From contig NC_091120.1 of the NCBI RefSeq assembly GCF_040183065.1, positions 16,696,708 to 16,760,707 of the forward strand: DNA of 64,000 bases, given 5' to 3'. A program made the position numbers and the translations under genes. Below the pieces are notes generated by a model. That model was not told the origin of the DNA, did no database searches, and saw nothing but the letters and a program-made list of their open reading frames with translations. Positions 38,454 to 50,721 of the stretch are shown piece after piece. This stretch comes from Periplaneta americana. Lineage: Eukaryota > Arthropoda > Insecta > Blattodea > Blattidae. The first letter of the stretch is position 1; each line of letters starts with the position of its first letter.

Positions 38454-38485
38454 GGAAGGGTGGTCTAAACCCTTCCCCTTTTTTT
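38454..38485 (+). other. Hairpin plus T-run module (family B example)
   Basis: The stem GGAAGGGT/ACCCTTCC with loop GGTCTAA is followed by CC and T7. The stem sequence is the same as in family A, although the loop differs at one base (C for T). The module looks like a terminator, but no transcript or promoter is demonstrated. Confidence 0.7.
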
Positions 38486-40028
38486 CTCGAAAATCAGAAA
38501 GTGTTCGCGATTGCCATTTTGATGCTATCGTGTAAGAAGCAAGTCAAGGGGGTATACAGGGCCGCATCCCGTTCCTCGGTATGGCCATTATTTCAGGAAT
38601 TAGAGACTCAAATATTTCAGGTACCCAAAAATTAAGGCTAGAAAAAAGTGCGGCGGATTTGCCGGATATTAGCGGTGATTACTAGATAAGGTGCGAGGAT
38701 GCTACAGTTAAAAGGGCGGGCCTCTGAGTCCCTTCGTTCTCCTTGTGTAGAAAAAAGTCTGTTTTGGAAGGGCAAACTGACCATTTTTTGAAAATTTGCC
38801 GCCCTCTCCCGTCCAAACGCAGGAGGATAGAGAGTTGTCCTTTATACTGGAGATAGAGTTCGACGAGCTGTATTCAACACACTCATCGGCTTTGTTGTCA
38901 CTACACGTAATGCGGAGTTATGGCGGCAAGAAGGTCGGCGGAAGGGTGGTCTAAACCCTTCCCCTTTTTTTCTCGAAAATCAGAAAGTGTTCGCGATTGC
39001 CATTTTGATGCTATCGTGTAAGAAGCAAGTCAAGGGGGTATACAGGGCCGCATCCCGTTCCTCGGTATGGCCATTATTTCAGGAATTAGAGACTCAAATA
39101 TTTCAGGTACCCAAAAATTAAGGCTAGAAAAAAGTGCGGCGGATTTGCCGGATATTAGCGGTGATTACTAGATAAGGTGCGAGGATGCTACAGTTAAAAG
39201 GGCGGGCCTCTGAGTCGCTTCGTTCTCCTTGTGTAGAAAAAAGTCTGTTTTGGAAGGGCAAAATGTCCATTTTTTGAAATTTTGCCGGCCTCTCCCGTCC
39301 AAACGCAAGAGGATAGAGAGTTGTCCTTTATACTGGAGATAGAGTTCGACGAGCTGTATTCAACGCACTCATCGGCTTTGTTGTCACTTCACGTAGTGAG
39401 GAGTTTTGGCGGCAAGAACGTCGGCGGAAGGGTGGTCTAAACCCTTCCCCTTTTTTTCTCGAAAATCAGAAAGTGTTCGCGATTGCCATTTTGATGCTAT
39501 CGTGTAAGAAGCAAGTCAAGGGGGAATACAGGGCCGCATCCCGTTCCTCGGTATGGCCATTATTTCAGGAATTAGAGACTCAAATATTTCAGGTACCCAA
39601 AAATTAAGGCTAGAAAAAAGTGCGGGGGATTTGCCGGATATTAGCGGTGATTACTAGATAAGGTGCGAGGATGCTACAGTTAAAAGGGCGGGCCTCTGAG
39701 TCACTTCGTTCTCCTTGTGTAGAAAAAAGTCTGTTTTGGAAGGGCAAAATGACCATTTTTTTAAATTTTGCCGGCCTCTCCCGTCCAAACGCATAGAGAG
39801 TTGTCCTTTATACTGGTGATAGAGTTCGGCGAGCTGTATTCAACGCACTCATCGGCTTTGTTGTCACTACACGTAGTGCGGAGTTATGGCGGCAAGAACG
39901 TAGGCGGAAGGGTGGTCTAAACCCTTCCCCTTTTTTTCTCGAAAATCAGAAAGTGTTCGCGATTGCCATTTTGATGCTATCGTGTAAGAAGCAAGTCAAG
40001 GGGGAATACAGGGCCGCATCCCGTTCCT

Positions 40029-42425
40029 CGGTATGGCCATTATTTCAGGAATTAGAGACTCAAATATTTCAGGTACCCAAAAATTAAGGCTAGAAAAAAG
40101 TGCGGCGGATTTGCCGGATATTAGCGGTGATTACTAGATAAGGTGCGAGGATGCTACAGTTAAAAGGGCGGGCCTCTGAGTCGCTTCGTTCTCCTTGAGT
40201 AGAAAAAAAGTCTGTTTTGGAAGGGCAAAATGACCATTTTTTTTAATTTTGCCGGCCTCTCCCGTCCAAACGCAGGAGGATAGAGAGTTGTCCTTTATAC
40301 TGGAGATAGAGTTCGACGAGCTGTATTCAACGCACTCATCGGCTTTGTTGTCACTACACGTAGTGCGAAGTTATGGCGGCAAGAATGTCGGCGGAAGGGT
40401 GGTCTAAACCCTTCCCCTTTTTTTCTCGAAAATCAGAAAGTGTTCACGATTGCCATTTTGATGCTATCGTGTAAGAAGCAAGTCAAGGGGGAATACAGGG
40501 CCGCATCCCGTTCCTCGGTATGGCCATTATTTCAGGAATTAGAGACTCAAATATTTCAGGTACCCAAAAATTAAGGCTAGAAAAAAGTGCGGCGGATTTG
40601 CCGGATATTAGCGGTGATTACTAGATAAGGTGCGAGGATGCTACAGTTAAAAGGGCGGGCCTCTGAGTCGCTTCGTTCTCCTTGTGTAGAAAAAAGTCTG
40701 TTTTGGAAGGGCAAAATGACCATTTTTTGAAATTTTGCCGGCCTCTCCCGTCCAAACGCAGGAGGATAGAGAGTTGTCCTTTATACTGGAGATAGAGTTC
40801 GACGAGCTGTATTCAACGCACTCATCGGCTTTGTTGTCACTACACGTAGTGCGGAGTTATGGCGGCAAGAAGGTCGGCGGAAGGGTGGTCTAAACCCTTC
40901 CCCTTTTTTTCTCGAAAATCAGAAAGTGTTCGCGATTGCCATTTTGATGCTATCGTGTAAGAAGCAAGTCAAGGGGGTATACAGGGCCGCATCCCGTTCC
41001 TCGGTATGGCCATTATTTCAGGAATTAGAGACTCAAATATTTCAGGTACCCAAAAATTAAGGCTAGAAAAAAGTGCGGCGGATTTGCCGGATATTAGCGG
41101 TGATTACTAGATAAGGTGCGAGGATGCTACAGTTAAAAGGGCGGGCCTCTGAGTCCCTTCGTTCTCCTTGTGTAGAAAAAAGTCTGTTTTGGAAGGGCAA
41201 ACTGACCATTTTTTGAAAATTTGCCGCCCTCTCCCGTCCAAACGCAGGAGGATAGAGAGTTGTCCTTTATACTGGAGATAGAGTTCGACGAGCTGTATTC
41301 AACACACTCATCGGCTTTGTTGTCACTACACGTAATGCGGAGTTATGGCGGCAAGAAGGTCGGCGGAAGGGTGGTCTAAACCCTTCCCCTTTTTTTCTCG
41401 AAAATCAGAAAGTGTTCGCGATTGCCATTTTGATGCTATCGTGTAAGAAGCAAGTCAAGGGGGTATACAGGGCCGCATCCCGTTCCTCGGTATGGCCATT
41501 ATTTCAGGAATTAGAGACTCAAATATTTCAGGTACCCAAAAATTAAGGCTAGAAAAAAGTGCGGCGGATTTGCCGGATATTAGCGGTGATTACTAGATAA
41601 GGTGCGAGGATGCTACAGTTAAAAGGGCGGGCCTCTGAGTCGCTTCGTTCTCCTTGTGTAGAAAAAAGTCTGTTTTGGAAGGGCAAAATGTCCATTTTTT
41701 GAAATTTTGCCGGCCTCTCCCGTCCAAACGCAAGAGGATAGAGAGTTGTCCTTTATACTGGAGATAGAGTTCGACGAGCTGTATTCAACGCACTCATCGG
41801 CTTTGTTGTCACTTCACGTAGTGAGGAGTTTTGGCGGCAAGAACGTCGGCGGAAGGGTGGTCTAAACCCTTCCCCTTTTTTTCTCGAAAATCAGAAAGTG
41901 TTCGCGATTGCCATTTTGATGCTATCGTGTAAGAAGCAAGTCAAGGGGGAATACAGGGCCGCATCCCGTTCCTCGGTATGGCCATTATTTCAGGAATTAG
42001 AGACTCAAATATTTCAGGTACCCAAAAATTAAGGCTAGAAAAAAGTGCGGGGGATTTGCCGGATATTAGCGGTGATTACTAGATAAGGTGCGAGGATGCT
42101 ACAGTTAAAAGGGCGGGCCTCTGAGTCACTTCGTTCTCCTTGTGTAGAAAAAAGTCTGTTTTGGAAGGGCAAAATGACCATTTTTTTAAATTTTGCCGGC
42201 CTCTCCCGTCCAAACGCATAGAGAGTTGTCCTTTATACTGGAGATAGAGTTCGGCGAGCTGTATTCAACGCACTCATCGGCTTTGTTGTCACTACACGTA
42301 GTGCGGAGTTATGGCGGCAAGAACGTAGGCGGAAGGGTGGTCTAAACCCTTCCCCTTTTTTTCTCGAAAATCAGAAAGTGTTCGCGATTGCCATTTTGAT
42401 GCTATCGTGTAAGAAGCAAGTCAAG
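40029..42425 (+). repeat. Five-monomer higher-order repeat, copy 2
   Basis: Near-identical copy of 37604-40000. The two differences I saw are GTTCACGATT (40446) instead of GTTCGCGATT and ACTGGAGATAG (42241) instead of ACTGGTGATAG. Similarity ends at 42426, where AAGTGGGTATAC replaces AAGGGGGAATAC. Confidence 0.9.
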
Positions 42426-43983
42426 TGGGTATACAGGGCCGCGTCCCGTTCCTCGGTATGGCCATTATTTCAGGAATTAGAGACTCAAATATTTCAGGTA
42501 CCCAAAAATTAAGGCTAGAAAAAAGTGCGGCGGATTTGCCGGATATTAGCGGTGATTACTAGATAAGGTGCGAGGATGCTACAGTTAAAAGGGCGGGCCT
42601 CTGAGTCGTTTCGTTCTCCTTGTGTAGAAAAAAGTCTGTTTTGGAAGGGCAAAATGACCATTTTTTGAAATTTTGCCGGCCTCTCCCGTCCAAACGCAGG
42701 AGGATAGAGAGTTGTCCTTTATACTGGAGATAGAGTTCGACGAGCTGTATTCAACGCACTCATCGGCTTTGTTGTCACTACACGTAGTGCGGAGTTATGG
42801 CGGCAAGAAGGTCGGCGGAAGGGTGGTCTAAACCCTTCCCCTTTTTTTCTCGAAAATCAGAAAGTGTTCGCGATTGCCATTTTGATGCTATCGTGTAAGA
42901 AGCAAGTCAAGGGGGTATACAGAGTCGCGTCCCGTTCCTCGGTATTGCCATTATTTCAGGAATTAGAGACTCAAATATTTCAGGTACCCAAAAATTAAGG
43001 CTAGAAAAAAGTGCGGCGGATTTGCCGGATATTAGCGGTGATTACTAGATAAGGTGCGAGGATGCTACAGTTAAAAGGGCGGGCCTCTGAGTCGCTTCGT
43101 TCTCCTTGTGTAGAAAAAAGTCTGTTTTGGAAGGGCAAAATGACCATTTTTTGAAATTTTGCCGGCCTCTCCCGTCCAAACGCAGGAGGATAGAGAGTTG
43201 TCCTTTATACTGGAGATAGAGTTCCACGAGCTGTATTCAACGCACTCATCGGCTTTGTTGTCACTACACGTAGTGCGGAGTTATGGCGGCAAGAAGGTCG
43301 GCGGAAGGGTGGTCTAAACCCTTCCCCTTTTTTTCTCGAAAATCAGAAAGTGTTCGCGATTGCCATTTTGATGCTATCGTGTAAGAAGCAAATCAAGGGG
43401 GTATACAGGGCCGCGTCCCGTGCCTCGGTATTGCCATTATTTCAGGAATTAGAGACTCAAATATTTCAGGTACCCAAAAATTAAGGCTAGAAAAAAGTGC
43501 GGCGGATTTGCCGGATATTAGCGGTGATTACTAGATAAGGTGCGAGGATGCTACTGTTAAAAGGGCGGGCCTCTGAGTCGCTTCGTTCTCCTTGTGTAGA
43601 AAAAAGTCTGTTTTGGAAGGGCAAAATGACCATTTTTTTGAAATTTTGCCGGCCTCTCCCGTCCAAACGCAGGAGGATAGAGAGTTGTCCTTTATACTGG
43701 AGATAGAGTTCGACGAGCTGTATTCAACGCACTCATCGGCTTTGTTGTCACTACACGTAGTGCGGAGTTATGGCGGCAAGAAGGTCGGCGGAAGGGTGGT
43801 CTAAACCCTTCCCCTTTTTTTCTCGAAAATCAGAAAGTGTTCGCGATTGCCATTTTGATGCTATCGTGTAAGAAGCAAGTCAAGGGGGTATACAGGGCCG
43901 CATCCCGTTCCTCGGTATGGCCATTATTTCAGGAATTAGAGACTCAAATATTTCAGGTACCCAAAAATTAACGCTAGAAAAAT

Positions 43984-46900
43984 GTGCGGCGGATTTGCCG
44001 GATATTAGCGGTGATTACTAGATAAGGTGCGAGGATGCTACAGTTAAAAGGGCGGGCCTCTGAGTCGCTTCGTTCTCCTTGTGTAGAAAAAAGTCTGTTT
44101 TGGAAGGGCAAAATGACCATTTTTTGAAATTTTGCCGGCCTCTCCCGTCCAAACGCAGGAGGATAGAGAGTTGTCCTTTATACTGGAGATAGAGTTCGAC
44201 GAGCTGTATTCAACGCACTCATCGGCTTTGTTGTCACTACACGTAGTGCGGAGTTATGGCGGCAAGAAGGTCGGCGGAAGGGTGGTCTAAACCCTTCCCC
44301 TTTTTTTCTCGAAAATCAGAAAGTGTTCGCGATTGCCATTTTGATGCTATCGTGTAAGAAGCAAGTCAAGGGGGTATACAGGGCCGCATCCCGTTCCTCG
44401 GTATGGCCATTATTTCAGGAATTAGTGACTCAAATATTTCAGGTACCCAGAAATTAAGGCTAGAAAAAAGTGCGGCGGATTTGCCGGATATTAGCGGTCA
44501 TTACTAGATAAGGTGCGAGGATGCTATAGTTAAAAGGGCGGGCCTCTGAGTCGCTTCGTTCTCCTTGTGTAGAAAAAAGTCTGTTTTGGAAGGGCAAAAT
44601 GACCATTTTTTGAAATTTTGCCGGCCTCTCCCGTCCAAACGCAGGAGGATAGAGAGTTGTCCTTTATACTGGAGATAGAGTTCGACGAGCTGTATTCAAC
44701 GCACTCATCGGCTTTGTTGTCACTACACGTAGTGCGGAGTTATGGCGGCAAGAAGGTCCCCTTTTTTTCTCGAAAATCAGAAAGTGTTCGCGATTGCCAT
44801 TTTGATGCTATCGTGTAAGAAGCAAGTCAAGGGGGTATACAGGGCCGCATCCCGTTCCTCGGTATGGCCATTATTTCAGGAATTAGAGACTCAAATATTT
44901 CAGGTACCCAAAAAATTAAGGGTAGAAAAAAGTGCGGCGGATTTGCCGGATATTAGCGGTGATTACTAGATAAGGTGCGAGGATGCTACAGTTAAAAGGG
45001 CGGGCCTCTGAGTCGCTTCGTTCTCCTTGTGTAGAAAAAAGTCTGTTTTGGAAGGGCAAAATGACCATTTTTTGAAATTTTGCCGGCCTCTCCCGTCCAA
45101 ACGCAGGAGGATAGAGAGTTGTCCTTTATACTGGAGATAGAGTTCGACGAGCTGTATTCAACGCACTCATCGGCTTTGTTGTCACTTCACGTAGTGAGGA
45201 GTTTTGGCGGCAAGAACGTCGGCGGAAGGGTGGTCTAAACCCTTCCCCTTTTTTTCTCGAAAATCAGAAAGTGTTCGCGATTGCCATTTTGATGCTATCG
45301 TGTAAGAAGCAAGTCAAGGGGGAATACAGGGCCGCATCCCGTTCCTCGGTATGGCCATTATTTCAGGAATTAGAGACTCAAATATTACAGGTACCCAAAC
45401 ATTAAGGCTAGAAAAAAGTGCGGCGGATTTGCCGGATATTAGCGGTGATTACTAGATAAGGTGGGAGGATGCTACAGTTAAAAGGGCGGGCCTCTGAGTC
45501 GTTTCGTTCTCCTTGTGTAGAAAAAAGTCTGTTTTGGAAGGGCAAAATGACCATTTTTTGAAATTTTGCCGGCCTCTCCCGTCCAAACGCAGGAGGATAG
45601 AGAGTTGTCCTTTATACTGGCGATAGAGTTCACCGAGCTGTATTCAACGCACTCATCGGCTTTGTTGTCACTACACGTAGTGCGGAGTTATGGCGGAAAG
45701 AATGTCGGCGGAAGGGTGGTCTAAACCCTTCCCCTTTTTTTCTCGAAAATCAGAAAGTGTTCGCGATTGCCATTTTGATGCTATCGTGTAAGAAGCAAGT
45801 CAAGGGGGAATACAGGGCCGCATCCCGTTCCTCGGTATGGCCATTATTTCAGGAATTAGAGACTCAAATATTTCAGGTACCCAAAAATTATGGCTAGAAA
45901 AAAGTGCGGCGGATTTGCCGGATATTAGCGGTGATTACTAGATAAGGTGCGAGGATGCTACAGTTAAAAGGGCGGGCCTCTGAGTCGCTTCGTTCTCCTT
46001 GTGTAGAAAAAAGTCTGTTTTGGAAGGGCAAAATGACCATTTTTTGACATTTTGCCGGCCTCTCCCGTCCAAACGCAGGAGGATAGAGAGTTGTCCTTTA
46101 TACTGGAGATAGAGTTCGACGAGCTGTATTCAACGCACTCATCGGCTTTGTTGTCACTACACGTAGTGCGGAGTTATGGCGGCAAGAAGGTCGGCGGAAG
46201 GGTGGTCTAAACCCTTCCCCTTTTTTTCTCGAAAATCAGAAAGTGTTCGCGATTGCCATTTTGATGCTATTGTGTAAGAAGCAAGTCAAGGGGGTTTAGA
46301 GGGCCGCATCCCGTTCCTCGGTATGGCCATTATTTCAGGAATTAGACACTCAAATATTTCAGGTACCCAAAAATTAAGGCTAGAAAAAAGTGCGGCGGAT
46401 TTGCCGGATATTAGCGGTGATTACTAGATAAGGTGCGAGGATGCTACAGTTAAAAGGGCGGGCCTCTGAGTCGTTTCGTTCTCCTTGTGTAGAAAAAAGT
46501 CTGTTTTGGAAGGGCAAAATGACCATTTTTTGAAATTTTGCCGGCCTCTCCCGTCCAAACGCAGGAGGATAGAGAGTTGTCCTTTATACTGGAGATAGAG
46601 TTCGACGAGCTGTATTCAACGCACTCATCGGCTTTGTTGTCACTACACGTAGTGCGGAGTTATGGCGGCAAGAAGGTCGGCGGAAGGGTGGTCTAAACCC
46701 TTCCCCTTTTTTTCTCGAAAATCAGGAAGTGTTCGCGATTGCCATTTTGATGCTATCGTGTAAGAAGCAAGTCAAGGGGGTTTACAGGGCCGCATCCCGT
46801 TCCTCGGTATGGCCATTATTTCAGGAATTAGAGACTCAAATATTTCAGGTACCCAAAAATTAAGGCTAGAAAAAAGTGCGGCGGATTTGCCGGATATTAG

Positions 46901-47690
46901 CGGTGATTACTAGATAAGGTGCGAGGATGCTACAGTTAAAAGGGCGGGCCTCTGAGTCGCTTCGTTCTCCTTGTGTAGAAAAAAGTCTGTTTTGGAAGGG
47001 CAAAATGACCATTTTTTGAAATTTTGCCGGCCTCTCCCGTCCAAACGCAGGAGGATATAGAGTTGTCCTTAATACTGGAGATAGAGTTCGACGATCTGTA
47101 TTCAACGCACTCATCGGCTTTGTTGTCCCTACACGTAGTGCGGAGTTATGGCGGCAAGAAGGTCGACGGAAGGGTGGTCTAAACCCTTCCCCTTTTTTTC
47201 TCGAAAATCAGAAAGTGTTCGCGATTGCCATTTTGATGCTAACGTGTAAGAAGCAAGTCAAGGGGGTATACAGGGCCGCATCCCGTTCCTCGGTATGGCC
47301 ATTATTTCAGGAATTAGAGACTCAAATATTTCACGTACCCAAAAATTAAGGCTAGAAAAAAGTGCGGGGGATTTGCCGGATATTAGCGGTGATTACTAGA
47401 TAAGGTGCGAGGATGCTACAGTTAAAAGGGCGGGCCTCTGAGTCGCTTCGTTCTCCTTGTGTAGAAAAAAGTCTGTTTTGGAAGGGCAAAATGACCTTTT
47501 TTGAAATTTTGCCGGCCTCTCCCGTCCAAACGCAGGAGGATAGAGAGTTGTCCTTTATACTGGAGATAGAGTTCGACGAGCTGTATTCAACGCACTCATC
47601 GGCTTTGTTGTCACTACACGTAGTGCGGAGTTATGGCGGCAAGAAGGTCGGGGGAAGGGTGGTCTTAACCCTTCCCCTTTTTTTCTCGAA
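43984..47690 (+). repeat. Source-like segment recurring at 55.6-59 kb and 61.7-64 kb
   Basis: Markers from this stretch recur twice. At offset 12612-12613: ATTAGTGACTC (44421), GGATGCTATAGTT (44520), AAGGTCCCC (44753), GGCGATAGAGTTCACCG (45620), TTTTTTGACATT (46041). At offset about 16924, then 15952: AAGGTCCCC, CAAATATTACAGG (45380), AATCAGGAAGTG (46720), CCTTAATACTGG (47068), TGACCTTTTTTG (47490). The offset changes by about 972 bp within each comparison, so each copy differs by two whole monomers. Confidence 0.82.
44470..44931 (+). repeat. Shortened B monomer, 25-bp hairpin deletion
   Basis: AAGGTCCCCTTTTTTT at about 44753-44768 lacks the left stem and loop. The monomer is 462 bp, including one extra A near 44910. 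It is duplicated at 57083-57543 and 61394-61855 together with neighbouring markers. Confidence 0.88.
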
Positions 47691-47804
47691 AATCAAAAGT
47701 GTTCGCGATTGCCATTTTGATGCTATCGTGTAAGAAGCAAGTCAAGGGGGTATACAGGGCCGCGTCCCGTTCCTCGGTATTGCCATTATTTCAGGAATTA
47801 GAGA

Positions 47805-50721
47805 CTCAAATATTTCAGGTACCCAAAAATTAAGGCTAGAAAAAAGTGCGGCGGATTTGCCGGATATTAGCGGTGATTACTAGATAAGGTGCGAGGATGC
47901 TACAGTTAAAAGGGCGGGCCTCTGAGTCGCTTCGTTCTCCTTGTGTAGAAAAAAGTCTGTTTTGGAAGGGCAAAATGACCATTTTTTGAAATTTTGCCGG
48001 CCTCTCCCGTCCAAACGCAGGAGGATAGAGAGTTGTCCTTTATACTGGAGATAGAGTTCGACGAGCTGTATTCAACGCACTCATCGGCTTTGTTGTCACT
48101 ACACGTAGTGCGGAGTTATGGCGGCAAGAAGGTCGGGGGAAGGGTGGTCTTAACCCTTCCCCTTTTTTTCTCGAAAATCAGAAAGTGTTCGTGATTGCCA
48201 TTTTGATGCTATCGTGTAAGAAGCAAGGCAAGGGGGAATACAGGGCCGCATCCCGTTCCTCGGTATGGCCATTATTTCAGGAATTAGAGACTCAAATATT
48301 TCAGGTACCCAAAAATTAAGGCTAGAAAAAAGTGCGGCTGATTTGCCGGATATTAGCGGTGATTACTAGATAAGGTGCGAGGATGCTACAGTTAAAAGGG
48401 CGGGCCTCTGAGTCGCTTCGTTCTCCTTGTGTAGAAAAAAGTCTGTTTTGGAAGGGCAAAATGACCATTTTTTGAAATTTTGCCGGCCTCTCCCGTCCAA
48501 ACGCAGGAGGATAGAGAGTTGTCCTTTATACTGGAGATAGAGTTCGACGAGCTGTATTCAACGCACTCATCGGCTTTGTTGTCACTACACGTAGTGCGGA
48601 GTTATGGCGGCAAGAATGTCGGCGGAAGGGTGGTCTAAACCCTTCCCCTTTTTTTCTCGAAAATCAGAAAGTGTTCGCGATTGCCATTTTGATGCTATCG
48701 TGTAAGAAGCAAGTCAAGGGGGAATACAGGGCCGCATCCCGTTCCTCGGTATGGCCATTATTTCAGGAATTAGAGACTCAAATATTTCAGGTACCCAAAA
48801 ATTAAGGCTAGAAAAAAGTGCGGCGGATTTGCCGGATATTAGCGGTGATTACTAGATAAGGTGCGAGGATGCTACAGTTAAAAGGGCGGGCCTCTGAGTC
48901 GCTTCGTTCTCCTTGTGTAGAAAAAAGTCTGTTTTGGAAGGGCAAAATGACCATTTTTTGAAATTTTGCCGGCCTCTCCCGTCCAAACGCAGGAGGATAG
49001 AGAGTTGTCCTTTATACTGGAGATAGAGTTCGACGAGCTGTATTCAACGCACTCATCGGCTTTGTTGTCACTACACGTAGTGCGGAGTTATGGCGGCAAG
49101 AAGGTCGGCGGAAGGGTGGTCTAAACCCTTCCCCTTTTTTTCTCGAAAATCAGAAAGTGTTCGCGATTGCCATTTTGATGCTATCGTGTAAGAAGCAAAT
49201 CAAGGGGGTATACAGGGCCGCGACCCGTGCCTCGGTATTGCCATTATTTCAGGAATTAGAGACTCAAATATTTCAGGTACCCAAAAATTAAGGCTAGAAA
49301 AAAGTGCGGCGGATTTGCCGGATATTAGCGGTGATTACTAGATAAGGTGCGAGGATGCTACTGTTAAAAGGGCGGGCCTCTGAGTCGCTTCGTTCTCCTT
49401 GTGTAGAAAAAAGTCTGTTTTGGAAGGGCAAAATGACCATTTTTTTGAAATTTTGCCGGCCTCTCCCGTCCAAACGCAGGAGGATAGAGAGTTGTCCTTT
49501 ATACTGGAGATAGAGTTCGACGAGCTGTATTCAACGCACTCATCGGCTTTGTTGTCACTTCACGTAGTGAGGAGTTTTGGCGGCAAGAACGTCGGCGGAA
49601 GGGTGGTCTAAACCCTTCCCCTTTTTTTCTCGAAAATCAGAAAGTGTTCGCGATTGCCATTTTGATGCTATCGTGTAAGAAGCAAGTCAAGGGGGAATAC
49701 AGGGCCGCATCCCGTTCCTCGGTATGGCCATTATTTCAGGAATTAGAGACTCAAATATTACAGGTACCCAAACATTAAGGCTAGAAAAAAGTGCGGCGGA
49801 TTTGCCGGATATTAGCGGTGATTACTAGATAAGGTGGGAGGATGCTACAGTTAAAAGGGCGGGCCTCTGAGTCGCTTCGTTCTCCTTGTGTAGAAAAAAG
49901 TCTGTTTTGGAAGGGCAAAATGACCATTTTTTGAAATTTTGCCGGCCTCTCCCGTCCAAACGCAGGAGGATAGAGAGTTGTCCTTTATACTGGCGATAGA
50001 GTTCACCGATCTGTATTCAACGCACTCATCGGCTTTGTTGTCCCTACACGTAGTGCGGAGTTATGGCGGCAAGAAGGTCGGCGGAAGGGTGGTCTAAACC
50101 CTTCCCCTTTTTTTCTCGAAAATCAGAAAGTGTTCGCGATTGCCATTTTGATGCTATCGTGTAAGAAGCAAGTCAAGGGGGAATACAGGGCCGCATCCCG
50201 TTCCTCGGTATGGCCATTATTTCAGGAATTAGAGACTCAAATATTTCAGGTACCCAAAAATTAAGGCTAGAAAAAAGTGCGGCGGATTTGCCGGATATTA
50301 GCGGTGATTACTAGATAAGGTGCGAGGATGCTACAGTTAAAAGGGCGGGCCTCTGAGTCGCTTCGTTCTCCTTGTGTAGAAAAAAGTCTGTTTTGGAAGG
50401 GCAAAATGACCATTTTTTGAAATTTTGCCGGCCTCTCCCGTCCAAACGCAGGAGGATAGAGAGTTGTCCTTTATACTGGAGATAGAGTTCGACGAGCTGT
50501 ATTCAACGCACTCATCGGCTTTGTTGTCACTACACGTAGTGCGGAGTTATGGCGGCAAGAAGGTCGGCGGAAGGGTGGTCTAAACCCTTCCCCTTTTTTT
50601 CTCGAAAATCAGAAAGTGTTCGCGATTGCCATTTTGATGCTATCGTGTAAGAAGCAAGTCAAGGGGGTTTAGAGGGCCGCATCCCGTTCCTCGGTATGGC
50701 CATTATTTCAGGAATTAGACA
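47805..50721 (+). repeat. Six-monomer higher-order repeat, copy 1 (2917 bp)
   Basis: First of two and a half tandem copies at an offset of 2917 bp. Markers are GTTCGTGATTGCC (48188), GTGCGGCTG (48332), GCGACCCGTGCC (49219), CTACTGTTAAAAG (49358), CAAATATTACAGG with CAAACATTAAGG (49754), GGTGGGAGGATG (49832), TTCACCGATCTG (50001) and TTAGACACTC (50716). One clear difference from copies 2 and 3 is GGTCTTAACCC near 48146 instead of GGTCCTAACCC. Confidence 0.92.

Larger units (their letters stand above)
38162..38647 (+). repeat. Representative family B monomer (486 bp)
   Basis: This copy shows the B layout. It starts with the anchor, followed by GATATTAGCGG and AGATAAGGTGCG. The degenerate inverted repeat GGGCA-AAA-TGACC lies near 38284. 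The conserved GAGTTCGACGAGC follows near 38370, and the dyad CACTAC-AC-GTAGTG at 38413-38426. The hairpin stem GGAAGGGT (38454-38461) pairs with ACCCTTCC (38469-38476), with T7 at 38479-38485. GCCATTTTGATG, AAGAAGCAAGTC, two TTTCAGG motifs and GGTACC complete the unit. Confidence 0.9.
37604..40000 (+). repeat. Five-monomer higher-order repeat, copy 1 (unit 2425 bp)
   Basis: Repeats at an offset of 2425 bp. Shared markers are CCTTGAGTAGAAAAAAAG (37769), GTGCGAAGTTATGG (37938), AACTGACC with TTGCCGCCCTC (38775), AATGTCCATT (39263), the TTCACGTAGTGAGG variant (39387), GTGCGGGGG (39620) and GCATAGAGAG with a 6-bp loss (39791). A more diverged four-monomer relative (offset about 1945) lies upstream at 35.99-37.5 kb. 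Confidence 0.9.
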
